A stretch of DNA of 64,000 bases from Nipponacmea schrenckii (Eukaryota > Mollusca > Gastropoda > Lottiidae), in contig JAUJPP010000007.1 in the NCBI GenBank assembly GCA_030562195.1, positions 27,277,769 to 27,341,768 of the forward strand, in the 5' to 3' direction. The notes below the pieces were generated by a model. The model saw only the letters and a program-made list of their open reading frames with translations. It did no database searches and was not told the origin of the DNA. Positions 47,301-58,800 of the stretch are shown here, piece by piece (position 1 is the first letter of the stretch; each line of letters starts with the position of its first letter). Position numbers and translations under genes: made by a program.

Positions 47301-47808
47301 TGTGGGAATATGCAGCTCAGGTAATTTAACGAGTTTAAAACTAATTTTTTTTAAACAAGTTACACTTATTGGTCAATTTTATTTAATAACATTTTTCTGT
47401 TTTATGATAAAATTGTGGGGTTTATTGAAAATCATGATAGTTGAAACATGCCATTCCCATAACTAGAATTATGTCTCTTTTTATATGTGGAAGATATGGG
47501 TGTACTATGGGCCAATATATCGTGAATAACTATTGTATATCAATCATTTCACAGTACCAGTCAAAACTTACCAGCAATATATTCGCTGATGACATCTATT
47601 AATAATGGTTTGTTATAATTAACAGATTTATTTATTCTAGGTTGCACCTCCTGAATCATTTCAAGAAGTTTATGATTCTATAACACAATCACCTGCTAAA
47701 ACATACTTTCTTGGAGTATTGGCAGCAGTGGTGGCATTAATATTTATTATTGGTATTTCTTGTGGACGTGTAACAAAACGGGTGAAGGCAGAGTTGAAAA
47801 ATAGATAA
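32376..47808 (+). CDS. GLG1: Golgi apparatus protein 1 (GLG1 / CFR / ESL-1)
   Basis: Complete type I membrane glycoprotein of the Golgi; in vertebrates it binds FGFs, E-selectin and TGF-beta precursors. Exons: 32376-32810, 33097-33129, 33286-33372, 33629-33856, 34250-34507, 35700-35880, 36239-36468, 36986-37104, 37511-37612, then 38451-38613 or 39242-39395, then 41623-41766, 42035-42187, 42584-42697, 43150-43238, 43535-43649, 43951-44043, 44319-44390, 44783-44842, 45160-45286, 45901-46043, 46370-46471, 46643-46780, 46946-47066, 47214-47320, 47641-47808. This gives 1193 or 1190 residues. A signal peptide (VVYNFLLFMLFGFVCIC), an Asn-rich N-terminus, many Cys-rich GLG1 repeats, one C-terminal membrane helix (FLGVLAAVVALIFIIGI) and a short basic tail (CGRVTKRVKAELKNR) match the family. 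ATG 32376 has the better Kozak context; ATG 32346 is in frame and would add ten residues. The donor at 44843 (GTTGGC) is weak. Confidence 0.95.
34546..35400 (+). mobile_element. repeat element with terminal palindrome and ~161-bp tandem core, in GLG1 intron
   Basis: It starts with a palindrome (ATACGCTCACATTATAATGTGG then CGTAT), then CCTGTCCGTCTG and GTCCACAATTG. About four to five diverged core units follow; GAGTTATTG or GAGTTGTTG marks recur at about 34727, 34889, 35075 and 35236. It closes with AGTGGGCGTAT near 35388. The closing sequence recurs at the end of the 39747-41360 array. The layout resembles the bivalve pearl elements and Helentron-derived HINEs as I remember them; this is not verified. 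Confidence 0.65.
35412..35590 (-). repeat. SINE family A, copy 3 (in GLG1 intron)
   Basis: TTTGGTCAAACCTTGCGGCATTGAT, TCTGGGTCGACTGGAGTCATGAGTG and GACTGTGCTATAGAA align in order with the SINE at 9403-9662, same orientation. It abuts the end of the preceding repeat element. Confidence 0.65.
37655..37817. mobile_element. short MITE-like element in GLG1 intron
   Basis: The ends are imperfect inverted repeats: GGGACCTGTTTCGCAAAG at the left and, reversed, GGAGCCTGTTTCAAAAAAAC at the right, about 160 bp apart. No coding capacity; target duplication not clear. Confidence 0.5.
38451..38613 (+). CDS. GLG1: GLG1 alternative exon a (mutually exclusive with exon b)
   Basis: The exon lies between TTACAG and GTACCT and needs two bases (AG) from the exon ending at 37612. 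It then reads RLDSHLFKACRKDAKKFC, continues to VLPCLYRH and ends in phase 0 after 163 nt. It encodes one half of a Cys-rich repeat with three cysteines. It is homologous to exon b at 39242-39395. Confidence 0.85.
39242..39395 (+). CDS. GLG1: GLG1 alternative exon b (mutually exclusive with exon a)
   Basis: The exon lies between TATTTAAG and GTTTGA. Like exon a it needs two bases from upstream and ends in phase 0, but is 154 nt long. It reads RLDAKLNRKCRKFAKKYC and later IFACLYRK. All three cysteines align with exon a, with about a third of residues identical. If joined after exon a, its frame reaches TAG at its seventh codon. Confidence 0.83.
39747..41360 (+). repeat. ~161-bp tandem array in GLG1 intron
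   Basis: Seven starts of the unit, marked by GAGTTATTGC, fall at 39781, 39942, 40103, 40264, 40425, 40585 and 40745: spacing 161, 161, 161, 161, 160, 160. Several older, more diverged units follow to about 41320, and the array closes with AGTGGGCGTATGTT near 41350. The closing sequence equals that of the element at 34546-35400. The unit is not a multiple of three and has no long open frame. The array sits in the intron between alternative exon b and the next constitutive exon. Confidence 0.88.
45465..45815 (+). repeat. AT-rich minisatellite in GLG1 intron
   Basis: Blocks of TTTAACCATAATGGTGTATTTGAAAT recur with variation about ten times at roughly 30-36-bp spacing, in the intron after the exon ending at 45286. 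Confidence 0.7.
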
Positions 47809-50785
47809 GTGGAGTGAACAATTGAATGAATGAAAAAGAATGAATGAGGTATAAAAGTTATGTATAGTTTGAAAAGAAATTTGTATAAAATATTTTATTT
47901 TTTAACCTTGTCCTGTCCAATTTATTTTATGTCTTAAGCAGCTTTCTCACCACAGCGATCACAACTTTCATAAACTACGCAAGTAGTGATCACTGTGGTG
48001 TGAGAGCATCTGATGCTGGGACAGTAAGAACAATTCATGCTAAATATTTGTGAGATTACTTAGTGTTGGGTAGTGGACTTCAAATATATTAAATATGAAT
48101 CTGGTTACCCCTATCCTATTAAATACTGTATCCATTATGTCTGGGGAGTGGTATGTTAAACTTGATTCACACATCAGCCATATTGAATCCAGAACATGGC
48201 TTATGATCGCCATCTTTACATGTTAAATGGCTCCTTCTATATAACCTGAATTGATCAAGCTTTTTAATGATACTTTAAGATGAATGTTTGAGACCAGGCT
48301 TCTTTCCTTCAAAAACATCTGCCTCACTTTCAATAAGATAAAATGAGGCTTGAATAAAGTCTAGTTATACCAAATGTCCATAAAAAATGAGTAAGTTTGA
48401 GTGTCTCAACATTTACCTCAGTTTTCTAATGAGAAAAAAGACTTCCATTGTAGTTTATAGTTGCCATCTGTGAAATTTTTGAGAGGAAAGACCACAGTAA
48501 ACTTTCAAAAGGCTCAGCCACTTCCCATGACAGATTAATTCAGTTCTGTTATAATTCTTTGAAATGATAATATAATAAATGAATCATTGAAATACTTAAT
48601 TCCAGCTTCCAAAATTAAAACTTACATACATGTATATAGATATTTTTGTTAGTTTAAGTCATTATGTTAAGGTTTTTGTTAATTTGTCTTGTTTGAATCT
48701 GGAGGGCCTGGAACTACATTTGATTTTGATAGTAAATGCTATGTTAACCTGCAATTGCATGTAAATATAAAAAGTTAAATAAACTGTATTATGTAAAGAA
48801 TGATTTACCTTTGAAATAAATAGGCACGTTGAATGCAAACACTGCCCTTATAATCCTAGACCTTGATAGTTTGAGTCAGTCAGTTTACACCAATTATAGG
48901 TATTCTTAGTTATTGTCCTGAATCATGCATCATAGGAAAAGTAGTCTACATTGTATTATATTGGGTAAAATTTATCAGATATAGTTGAGCCACTTCTTCT
49001 CTTTGTCACAAAAATCTTATATCACAGCATTAACTAAGTGTTATAGCTTTTACTTCCACATCAGAATTGTTAAAGATGAAGAGTTCCAAACCCTGGTTTG
49101 TACTCCTTTGAAAGTTTTTTAATCCAAAGGGTTTTAATATTGCACTAAATAACTTTTCACATAAGCTTTTCTGTTATTGCTTTAATCAAATTAAGTATTT
49201 TGATCAAAATTTTAAAAAGTCATCTTTTTTGGAACATTATCATCAAACCAAAATAGTAAAAGTACCTCCACACAAATGTACCAGCTCTTTGTTATTTTGA
49301 CTGAACAACCATGTTTTACAATTTGTTTGATGTCTTGTATATTTTTGGTATTTTGGTTTTGTCATATTTTAATTAAAACATGGATTTTGGTGAAAGGGAA
49401 GCAAAGATAATGTCTTTTTTTTGTATAGTATATTAGAGGAATATATAACTTGTTTATGCTTAGTATTTTAGGTGCAAAAATTTTTGGAAAATAAAAAGTA
49501 TTATATTTAGTAAGAGCCCTGTGTATTGAGGTCGATTGACACATTGAGAATTCTCCTTTTCATTGCAAGGGTTTAAGATGATATTATAACTAAATATTAT
49601 TATTACGCTATGTATCTCATTTCTTATATTTCTTGAATATACACAGATATAATTCTATATGTTATGCAGCTATTTGATTTTTTTAAGCCTTTCAAGTATA
49701 ATACCTCTTCATTGCTTCAAATAAAAAAGTTTAAGTCCAAATGAATCTGAACAGAAACAGGACCTAGTTGGCAAAACAACAATACTAAAGCAGAAAATTG
49801 CCATGATAATACTATTTTCTTCAACATTAATGCTGTTTCCAACATTTTTTCTCAAGCAATTATTAAGTGCGTGAGATTCTTTATTCCTGTGGACTGGTTA
49901 TTAAATGTTAATTGAGTATTGTGCTGAATCTGCTGTAAGAAAATATATGATTAAACAAGACTAATAATAAATTTGAACTGATGTAAATAGCTTTATATTT
50001 ACCTTATATTTTCATGTGTTCTATCAATCTATTGATGCCTCTAATTCACAGTTGTGTAAATCTGTAATTATGACTTGGAATTTTATTTTCCTTTATTAAA
50101 ATATTAAAAAAATATAGATCAAACCTCATATGTCCTTATAATTGAGCAAAGATATTTTTACTCCTTGGAATCTGAAGCAACAAGAGCAGTCCATTTGGTT
50201 TTTTAGGTAAAATACATACCAATGTAAACTATACAGATGTAGCACAAATCGTCTTCATTCTACTTAAATTACCTAAGAAATAGAGTGGACTGGTCCTGTG
50301 TTTGATTTGATTAGGACCTGATCAAGCATAAATATTGTTGCTCAACTATACAATTATGCAACTAAGATCAAATGTTTTTGTTAAATTTAATATGTTGTGC
50401 TTACAATTCCTTTTTTTTACTTCATCAGAAAATAATTATCTGCGTGCTCTTATCTCAGTTTATTATATGAAGATGATAAAGAAATAATAAAATTATTCTA
50501 TAAATAATCTGAGTTATTCTTGGATATCTAATCCTCCATGATTTAATGTCACATAATTGGCTTTCTCAGTCAAGCTCAGTGGTAAAATAATTAATAACAT
50601 TTACACATAAGGGTCCCACTCAAAAAATTTTGTGATCAATTTTTAGTAGTAGTTTTTTCAAGTATGCTAAAAATTCTACACTTGCCACAAATTCTTTGTG
50701 TAAGACATATTGTGGAACAGGGCCATGATGTTTAAATCTCCCAGGTATATTAACATACAAGTCAGATCAAAGAAATAAACTAATT
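47809..50785 (+). other. GLG1 3' UTR and downstream intergenic region
   Basis: AATAAA occurs at 48353-48358 and 48778-48783, so a long or alternative 3' UTR is likely. A hairpin lies at 47945-48005. From about 49000 to 50785 I see only AT-rich sequence without a supported gene. Confidence 0.5.
47945..48005 (+). repeat. hairpin in the GLG1 3' UTR
   Basis: TCTCACCACAGCGATCAC pairs with GTGATCACTGTGGTGTGAGA (47986-48005), with one mismatch or G:U and a two-base bulge, closing a loop of 23 nt. It lies about 140 nt after the stop codon. Confidence 0.65.
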
Positions 50786-52277
50786 CTCAAAAGAAAGTAT
50801 ATGCCTCTTTGACCAGCCATAAAATGAAAACTTAAGAAAGTATTTAACAAATCTGTTTAATGCATAAAGGGCATTCAATTGGGCAAGCGGTGAATAAACA
50901 TTAAGTTCATTGTAAGCACAATGTTTGCCTTGATCATTCATCAAGATCAAGTGGTGACATTAACAAAATTTACACATTACAGTACACATTTCATTGTCCA
51001 ATAACAAACGTTTCCACGTGGGAAAATCAACAAAAAGAGTTCAGTAGCGTGTGTGGGCCTCCGTGAGCGTTGATGCAAGCCATGAGGCGTCGTCACATTG
51101 AGGACGTCAACCGACGGATGACTCCAGTGTGATTCGCTGCAATTCATCGTTGATGCACTGCTCCAGCTGTTGTAGGGTGACCGGTGGCACTGCTTGGCGT
51201 CTGATCTGTCTGTCCAGGTGATCCCAAAGATGCTCGATAGGGTTCATATCGGGGGAGCAGGCTGGACATGGCAACACATCGATGTTGGACCTGTTCAGGA
51301 AGCCCTGAGTCAGCGTGGCGGTGTGGGGCCTGTCGTTATCGTGCTGGTACACGAATCGTCCTTGGTGCTGATGGATAAACAGGACCATGACTGGCTACAG
51401 GATCTCATCCCTGTACATGCGAGCATTATGGTCTCCACGTACGGTCATCAGCTTCGTCTTCAGATCACCGCAGATCCCGCCCCACACTTACTCCAAACGC
51501 TTGGACCTGTCGAATACAATTCTGTGCCAACCGTCCTCCTGGCCGTCTGTACACCCTGTCCTGGCCATCTTTTCTGTACAGTGAAAACCGACTCTCGTCT
51601 GTGAACAAAACTCGAGACCAATCGCGCTGCTGCCACCTTCGTACCTGCCTGGCCCAGGTGAGTCGACGGCGTTGATTTGCAGGCGTCAGATACGGTCCAT
51701 GATACGGTTGACATGCTCGTATCCCATATTGTCGCAGTCATCTGTACACTGTGTGTCGGCTGATCTGGTGTCCCAGTGCTGTCGCCGCCGTAGATGATGC
51801 TGTCACAAATCTGTTTCTGAGGTGGATAACCCTGATGCGGCGATCTTTTGCCGGCTCCTAGACCTGTCCTTTGTACTGCCCGTCTGCCCTAGTCGTTGCA
51901 GCAGTCTGACCACGGTGGCTCTGGTGCAGCCGAAGTTTCTTGCAATGGCGGCGTTAGTTGCTCCCTGTTGGGCCATTCCCACAGCTCTCTCTCTCAATCT
52001 GGCTCAAACGTGGCATTCTGTTTGTGTTTTTCTTGCTTCTGTAACCCTAATGTTTCATGCAGGTTGTTTTATACCGTCTGTATGCATTTTGAATTGCAGA
52101 AAATCTGCCATTTTTCGATAAAATGAAAATTTCGTGCAATTCATGATTTTTGGCCACCTCTCCTACTCGGAAATGGAGGATATACAGTTGGGTGACATGC
52201 TTCCATGTGAAAAATTCTTGAACAATTGCGATGGAAATATTTTTGGCAATTTTTGTTGGTATATACTTTCTTTTGAG
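50786..52277 (-). mobile_element. Tc1/mariner-type DNA transposon, about 1.49 kb
   Basis: CTCAAAAGAAAGTATATGCC (50786-50805) and GGTATATACTTTCTTTTGAG (52258-52277) are inverted repeats with one mismatch in 20. Between them lies a minus-strand Tc1-type transposase, visibly GC-rich against the AT-rich flanks. The size is typical. TA-rich bases adjoin both ends, but the exact TA duplication could not be fixed. Confidence 0.82.
51041..52016 (-). pseudogene. Tc1-type transposase, frameshifted
   Basis: The N-terminus begins MPRLS at 52016. A one-base slip in a GA run leads into the helix-turn-helix region (AIARNFGCTRATVVRLLQRLG). The middle part, with VSSFVHRRESVFTV-type residues, is readable only in changed frames. 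The last intact frame (51388-51107) holds YQHDNDRPHTA, with the second catalytic Asp, and SPDMNPIEHLWDHL, with the final acidic residue of the DDE triad. A last frame change leads to a family-like C-terminus ending near 51041. It is not functional as it stands. Confidence 0.85.
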
Positions 52278-52825
52278 CATAAGTTTAAAACAGTATAGTA
52301 CAATGGTATATATCATAGTAGTAAGAGACCACAAGCTTTTACAGTTTTTAAAGCAATGAAGGGCTTCTAGAAGATATCCTAGAATATCATAGCATACATA
52401 AATCAGATGGGTTTTCACAAGAACACTAAATTCAATTTTATATTTATTTTAAATGTAATAAATAATAACAATTAACAAATTAACAGTATAGTCCTACTGT
52501 GTTTCAATGCAACTTATTCCGGTAAATTATCTATAAATATCATCTCTGCACTGCTGAGTCTGAGAGATTGACAAATTTATAATATTTTTAAACAAATTTT
52601 GGAAGAAAAAAAAAAAGATAATTGGAAGTAATTGGACATGAAAAAAATATAATTAAAAAAAAATGTAGGCCTATGCTGTACAAAATCTAAAAAGCTATGA
52701 CCTGATCGTTTTTATGAATTTGATATATTTCCTGACTCATATCACGAATAAATAAAAAAAGGCCTACAAATGATAATAAGTATTGCACAAAATTTTTTTT
52801 AAAATCCACACCATGTCTGAAATTA
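52278..52825 (-). other. 3' flank of the CNG-channel gene
   Basis: Likely 3' UTR of the minus-strand gene. TTTATT at 52443-52448 is a candidate poly(A) signal. No coding exon seen. Confidence 0.4.
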
Positions 52826-55800
52826 TCACAATGCTGTTTCCCGAGTCATGTGACCTTCTGATCGAATTTCAACAATTTTGCCATCAATTGTCATTGAAAA
52901 TATGGAAGTTGGTGTCCTTGATTTTTCTCGATGTATTTCGACTGCACAAGTTATTTGATTTTCAGGAGGGATTTCACTACCTGCTACAGCTAATTTTTTA
53001 TGCGTCTGATCCTTTGACTCAACCTTTTCTGACACTACAATCTTTTTCTTATTCTGATCATTATTTTCAGTCACATTGGCATTTGCATCGCTTTTTAATT
53101 CTTTTTCTTGAACACTAGTAGGGGAAGAGGCACTTGTTTTACGTGATTCACTAGGTTCATCTGTCACAACAACCTCAATAGGTGGCATTTCTATCACTGA
53201 AATTTTACGTTTAGGTGACGGTTGTCTCAGACTATTTTCACTTGTTTTTCGTGGCTCTCTTGGTTTTGGTTTTTGACTAGAATCACTTGCTTTTCTAGAG
53301 GAGCCATTTTCAACGGTAGTGTCCTTTTCACTTTGATTACTTGTGCGTCGTAAGCTTTGAGAACTTTCTGGTCTGGAACTGGTTTGACCAGAACTTTGTT
53401 CGCTAGTACGTCTAGAACTTTGTGAACTTTCTGGTCTAGAGCTCTGCAGACTAGACACTTCCGAACTTTCACTGTTTTGATCATTTTCTAGTTTTGTGCT
53501 CTGTACACTTGATTTCCTCGATTGAGTTTTCGGACTAACTGATTGTACGTCCTTTATATTTGGCTTTTCATGGTCATTATTTTCATTGTTTGTTTCGCTA
53601 AAGTTATCTTTCTGATTAGCAGACTCGACCGATTCCACACTGTTAGTACTCCTGATACTGTAAGATCTTGATGGCACTGTACTGCCGCAACTTGGGTTAG
53701 ATAGTGTTTCAGGGGTAGGTAACTGTATATTCAATATAGGAACCTGACGTATTGGGTTCGTTCTTTGTGAACCTGGATCTGAACTAACTGATAATTTCTT
53801 TACACCTTGAGAATCTGTTAAATTGAAAGAATCTTTGCTATCTTGATTACTGAGAGTGTTCTCTGTACACTGACTGGTACTTCGCTTCATATTAGGTATT
53901 CCTACAATCCAAGACAAATTAGTTAGCCTATGAAAACAATACAACCAAGAAAAAGCATAATTTATACTTGTACATACCCAATTAATGAAATGAAACAAAT
54001 CCTAGACAAACTTTAGAAGATACTGTTGTTATTGAATATCATAGTCTGAATTGATAGAGTCTACTTAAAATTTAAATTAATTTAGAATTCTTATTATACT
54101 AGTTCAACCTCAGAACTTTCTGATAAAAAAACAAACATTTTTTTCTACCTGAATCTTGACTCTCTTCACTACTATTGACTTTATCAGTTTCTTCTCTGCG
54201 CAGGACATCTTCCTCTTCTAGAGTTTCTTCAGTCTGTTCAATAACTAGTAGTTCATCTTCTTCATCATCACCCAAACTATCACAATCTTTATCATCATTG
54301 GGAATATCGGACAGGGAAATCTATAATAACATAAACAGGGCAGCTATAATAACATTTAATCAGACAGGGATATCAAAAAAGTCAGTCAGGGACATCTATA
54401 ATAACATAAATAAAGTCAGACAAGGAAATCTATTATAACATAAATATCAGACAATGAAGTCTATAAAATTAATCTATAATAACATAAATATCAGACAATT
54501 AAATCTATAACATAAATCCATAATAGCATAAATATCAGACTAGGAAATCTATAGTAACATAAATATCAGACAATGAAATCTATAACATAAATCCATAATA
54601 ACATAAATATCAGACTAGCAAAATCTATAATAACATAAATATCAGACAATGAAATCTTTTATAACAGAGACAAATTTGGTAAAATAAATAAAGTCAGACA
54701 AGGGAAATATATCTATAATATCATAAGCATAGTCAGACACAGAAAACTATCATAACATAAATATAGTCAGGGAAATCTATAATAACATAAATATAGTCAA
54801 GACAATGAAATCTATATTAACATATAGAGAGACAGGGAAATCTATAATAAAATAAACATACTCAAGACAATGAAAACTATAATAACAGAGAGAGACAATG
54901 AAATCTATAATAACATAGAGAGAGAGACAATGAAATCTATAATAAAATAGAGAGAGACAGGGAAATCTAAAACATAAATATAGTCAAGACAATGAAAACT
55001 ATAATAACATAGAGAGACAGTGAAATCTATAATAACATAGAGAGAAACAATGAAATCTATAATAACATAGAGAGACAGAGAAAACTATAATAAAATATAG
55101 TCAAGTGGAGATAGGGAAATCTATAATAAAATAAATATAGTCAAGACAATGAAAACTATAATAACATAGAGAGAGACAGGGAAATCTATAAAAACATAGA
55201 GAGAGACAGGGAAATCTATAATGACATAGAGAGAGACAGGGAAATCTATAATAACATAGAGATAGACAATGAAATCTATAATAACATAGAGAGAGACAGG
55301 GAAATCTATAATAACATAGAGAGAGACAATGAAATCTATAATAACATAGAGAGAGACAGGGAAATCTATAATAACATAGAGGGAGAAAGGGAACTCACAT
55401 AATTATCACATAAAAATGTCATGGAAATCTATATCATTAATAGTTTTTATCATTATTTTATTATTATATCTCCAGTCCTCTATAGAACCTGAAAAGATGA
55501 TCCATACTCTGCCAAGGTAGAAGCAGAATTTCACTTTATAATTGTGAGTAAAAATCTCAATATACCTTACCTCTGATCCAAATTCAAAAGCTTTATTATG
55601 ATTACACTGTGATGATGAACCATCTAGTGATGATGTAGATTGACTTGCATTAGCTGAATCTGGTGAGAGTTTTTCTCTTTGATTACTGTGTGTACTTTTA
55701 ATAGAAGTTCCCAGTTGTTTTACTACATTAGATTCTGGATCCATAACCTGAACATACAAATCATTGTTATAAAATTATAGCTGCTACAGTGTGAAAACCT

Positions 55801-58800
55801 GATGATTTTAAATAAGTCATATTTCCAAATCATTTTAATAGTCAACTTAGATGTAACTTGGTACAGATTATCTGGGAAGAATGCAAAGAGGCCTTATAAC
55901 TTTAAAGTTAGTTGAGTGAGAATGCTGAATGTTATTAGAATTGACAAAAAAGAAGTTAATCTGAAATAATAAATACCTGAATGACTGTTTTTAATAATTT
56001 CGGTGTACCAGTTGGTGTTCGAATAATCTCTTCTGCCTCCATTTTATTGGCTTTCTTTTCCCTTGCTGCATTTTCTTTCAACAATTTCCTGTACAACATA
56101 AAACAGACATTACTAAATTCTACATTCAATGAACATTTACTTTAGTCTTTTGCATATCATGATAATAAAATTCTGAGTAAAGGGTTGAAAGCTGACACCA
56201 GACGACCGTTAAAAGCACTGGCAGTGACATGTGAATTTTTCAGAAAAATATACATAAATAATACATAACTGGAAATTTTATAGAAATAAACCAGCTACAT
56301 TCATTAATACAATCACTCTATTTCATTCTGTATATTGTAGTAGATATATCATCTGAATTTTTTTATATATTCAATTCCATTCAGTTAATTAATTTCTTAC
56401 TTGGCTCTTTTCTTTAATAGTTTTTGTGCTTCAGGATACTCTCTCATAGCTTCTTCAAAATCAGCTTTAGATAGAGTAAAGAGGTTGGTGAAACCTTTAC
56501 ATCTAACATTAGCTGTTCTTCTATTACCACCAGACATAGCTAATAAACTACAAATAGATATCATTTTATCTTCAAAGTCTCAGGCCTTGCACATTACTCA
56601 TTTTTGCAAAGAAAATTTTGTTTACAAAGCTTTCACTGTCTCTATTGTGCAAATAAGATTAATTAACAAAAACCTGCTCTGTAAGCAAATGAATATTTTA
56701 TGTTACATGTATGTCTTCAATGATTGATGATCACAGAAGCAAAGATTAAAACAGTAAATACTTGAAAACTTTCTGACTTACTGATGCTGTTTCTTCTTAC
56801 TATCATGATAAATTGTAGACTTACCTGATTTCACCAAAGACACTGCCCTCATGAAGAGTGGCAAGAACAGTTTCACCATCTTCCCCTCCAACAACCTCCA
56901 CTTGTCCCTGACTGACTATATACATCTCTTTTCCTACTTCACCCTGTAATAATATATAGAGCTCATACATAGAAAGCAGCTAGGGTCAGGGTTAGCTCTA
57001 TGGACTGTAATCAGGCTTAATTTTTGAGACACTGAAAGCGAGGTTTAAAATGCAATACATCATTCAAGGTATGAACAGCCACGTCATATAAATGAATAGC
57101 ATATGTGCTCTGCTCCTTTTATTGGACTCATTCTGGGTTCAATATGGTCGACCTAGAAATAAGGTCAATGAGAGTGTAAGGAACCTCACAACCCCACTTT
57201 CAATTTCCTATCATTTTAATTAGGGAAATTTAAATAAGGATTATAATGTCAGCCTCACTGGGAAATTCTGACTCTCCACCCCCCTTTGCCTTACAACCTT
57301 AATCTTCCTTTAAGAACAATATCAACAATATCTAGATGACTTCAATACCTGTCTGAATAAGTCTGTATAAAAGAAAAAATCAGACCTACCTTTCGACAAA
57401 TATAATCTTGAGGTAAATATAAACAAGCTTTCATTTTTAAAACTAAATCATATAATAAATTCTTATCACAGTCCTGCAATGAAAAACCAAATACAAAATT
57501 TCCTTGTATGCATCTTTCAAAATAGTTTCTGCCATTACTTTTTGTAAAGCAGAAATTTCGAAATAGAATAAACACAAACAAATTGGAAATTACATTTATG
57601 TCTCGTAGAATGTTGCTTTGTATGTCCTGTTATGGAAAATTCAAATTCAGCAAGCAACTTAGGAGAAACATCAGTTATCAATCCTTACCTGAAAGAGTTG
57701 AACTTTACTCAGGGTATTGAAATGTACACTAATAGCCATGTCAGCTTGTAATTTCTTTGGTAATGCTTCTAGTAATGACCTCTCATCTGTAATAATAATA
57801 TCCATTCATAAGGACTAAAACCTCAGTAAGTAAGCTACTAATTAACTAAATTTGAATTGAATTGGTTTTAGCAATTGAGTTCAGATGACTCGAACATAAA
57901 ACTTAAGATCATTTGAAGTTAATGTTTGGTTACATTGTTCCCTCGATTCTGAAAATTGGGATTAACTCAAAACCATAGACCTTTTAAGAAAAATAACTAC
58001 CGGTATTAGCATATTTAGATAATAATAATGCCCCCAAATAGCTTATCATAAGCATTATGTTTGATAAAAGGTACATACCAAGTGTTTTTTGTTGTTCCCA
58101 GTTATAGAGAAACCATTCTCTAACTCTGTCTTGCATTTCTTTAGGAAGATTAATAGATCTCATATACCATGATACAGCATCCATCTTCTTCTGATATTTA
58201 TCTTTTACATGACCTGCTGCTTCTACTATATCTCGAATCTATCATACAAGAAATAAAAAAAATATAACAACAAAATCTAAAATTGATAAAAGTGTATATA
58301 AAGATCAGCAACCCATACCTCACAGTTATGCTCAATGAGTGCTAACCTGAAACATACAATACCATGGTAAAATTCAGAAAAACTAGCAAACCAAAATGTC
58401 AGAGCAAAGTGACATTTTATATCTTGCCCTAATTGTGCCAAGATCCCATCTGTATATCAAATCTAGAAACCTTAGTCCTACTTGGGCCATACTTAAGTCA
58501 ACATTTTACATACCTGACCAATCAGCAAGGCAAAGACAAACACTCCTGATAACCAATATAATACCATAAACATATATTCTAGATTATTGGTAGGTTTAGG
58601 ATTGTTACCAATGGACGTAGCTGTTTTAGTGGCCAGATAAAAACATCGGATATACCTACAATATAACATAACAATTATATACAGATTCTTTCATATATAT
58701 TATTTGTAATAATTCTGTAATCATATTGAATCAGAACAAAATCACTTTTCTTTGTGTTTTGGTTGTATTAACCATAGAGGTCATATTGGAAGAAAGGATC

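Noticed and set aside
51194..52126. Plus-strand ORFs inside the Tc1 element
   Set aside because: Antisense shadows made possible by the higher GC content; the transposase reads on the minus strand.
54311..55390. Regular 30-bp repeats resembling a CRISPR array
   Set aside because: Units are contiguous variants with no unique spacers, the genome is eukaryotic, and the unit is a copy of a splice junction.
58320..58350. Small exon-like segment flanked by CAG and GTATG in the CNG gene
   Set aside because: In the required phase it contains TGA and TAA, while direct joining of the flanking exons gives the conserved LIGQ-IRDI sequence.
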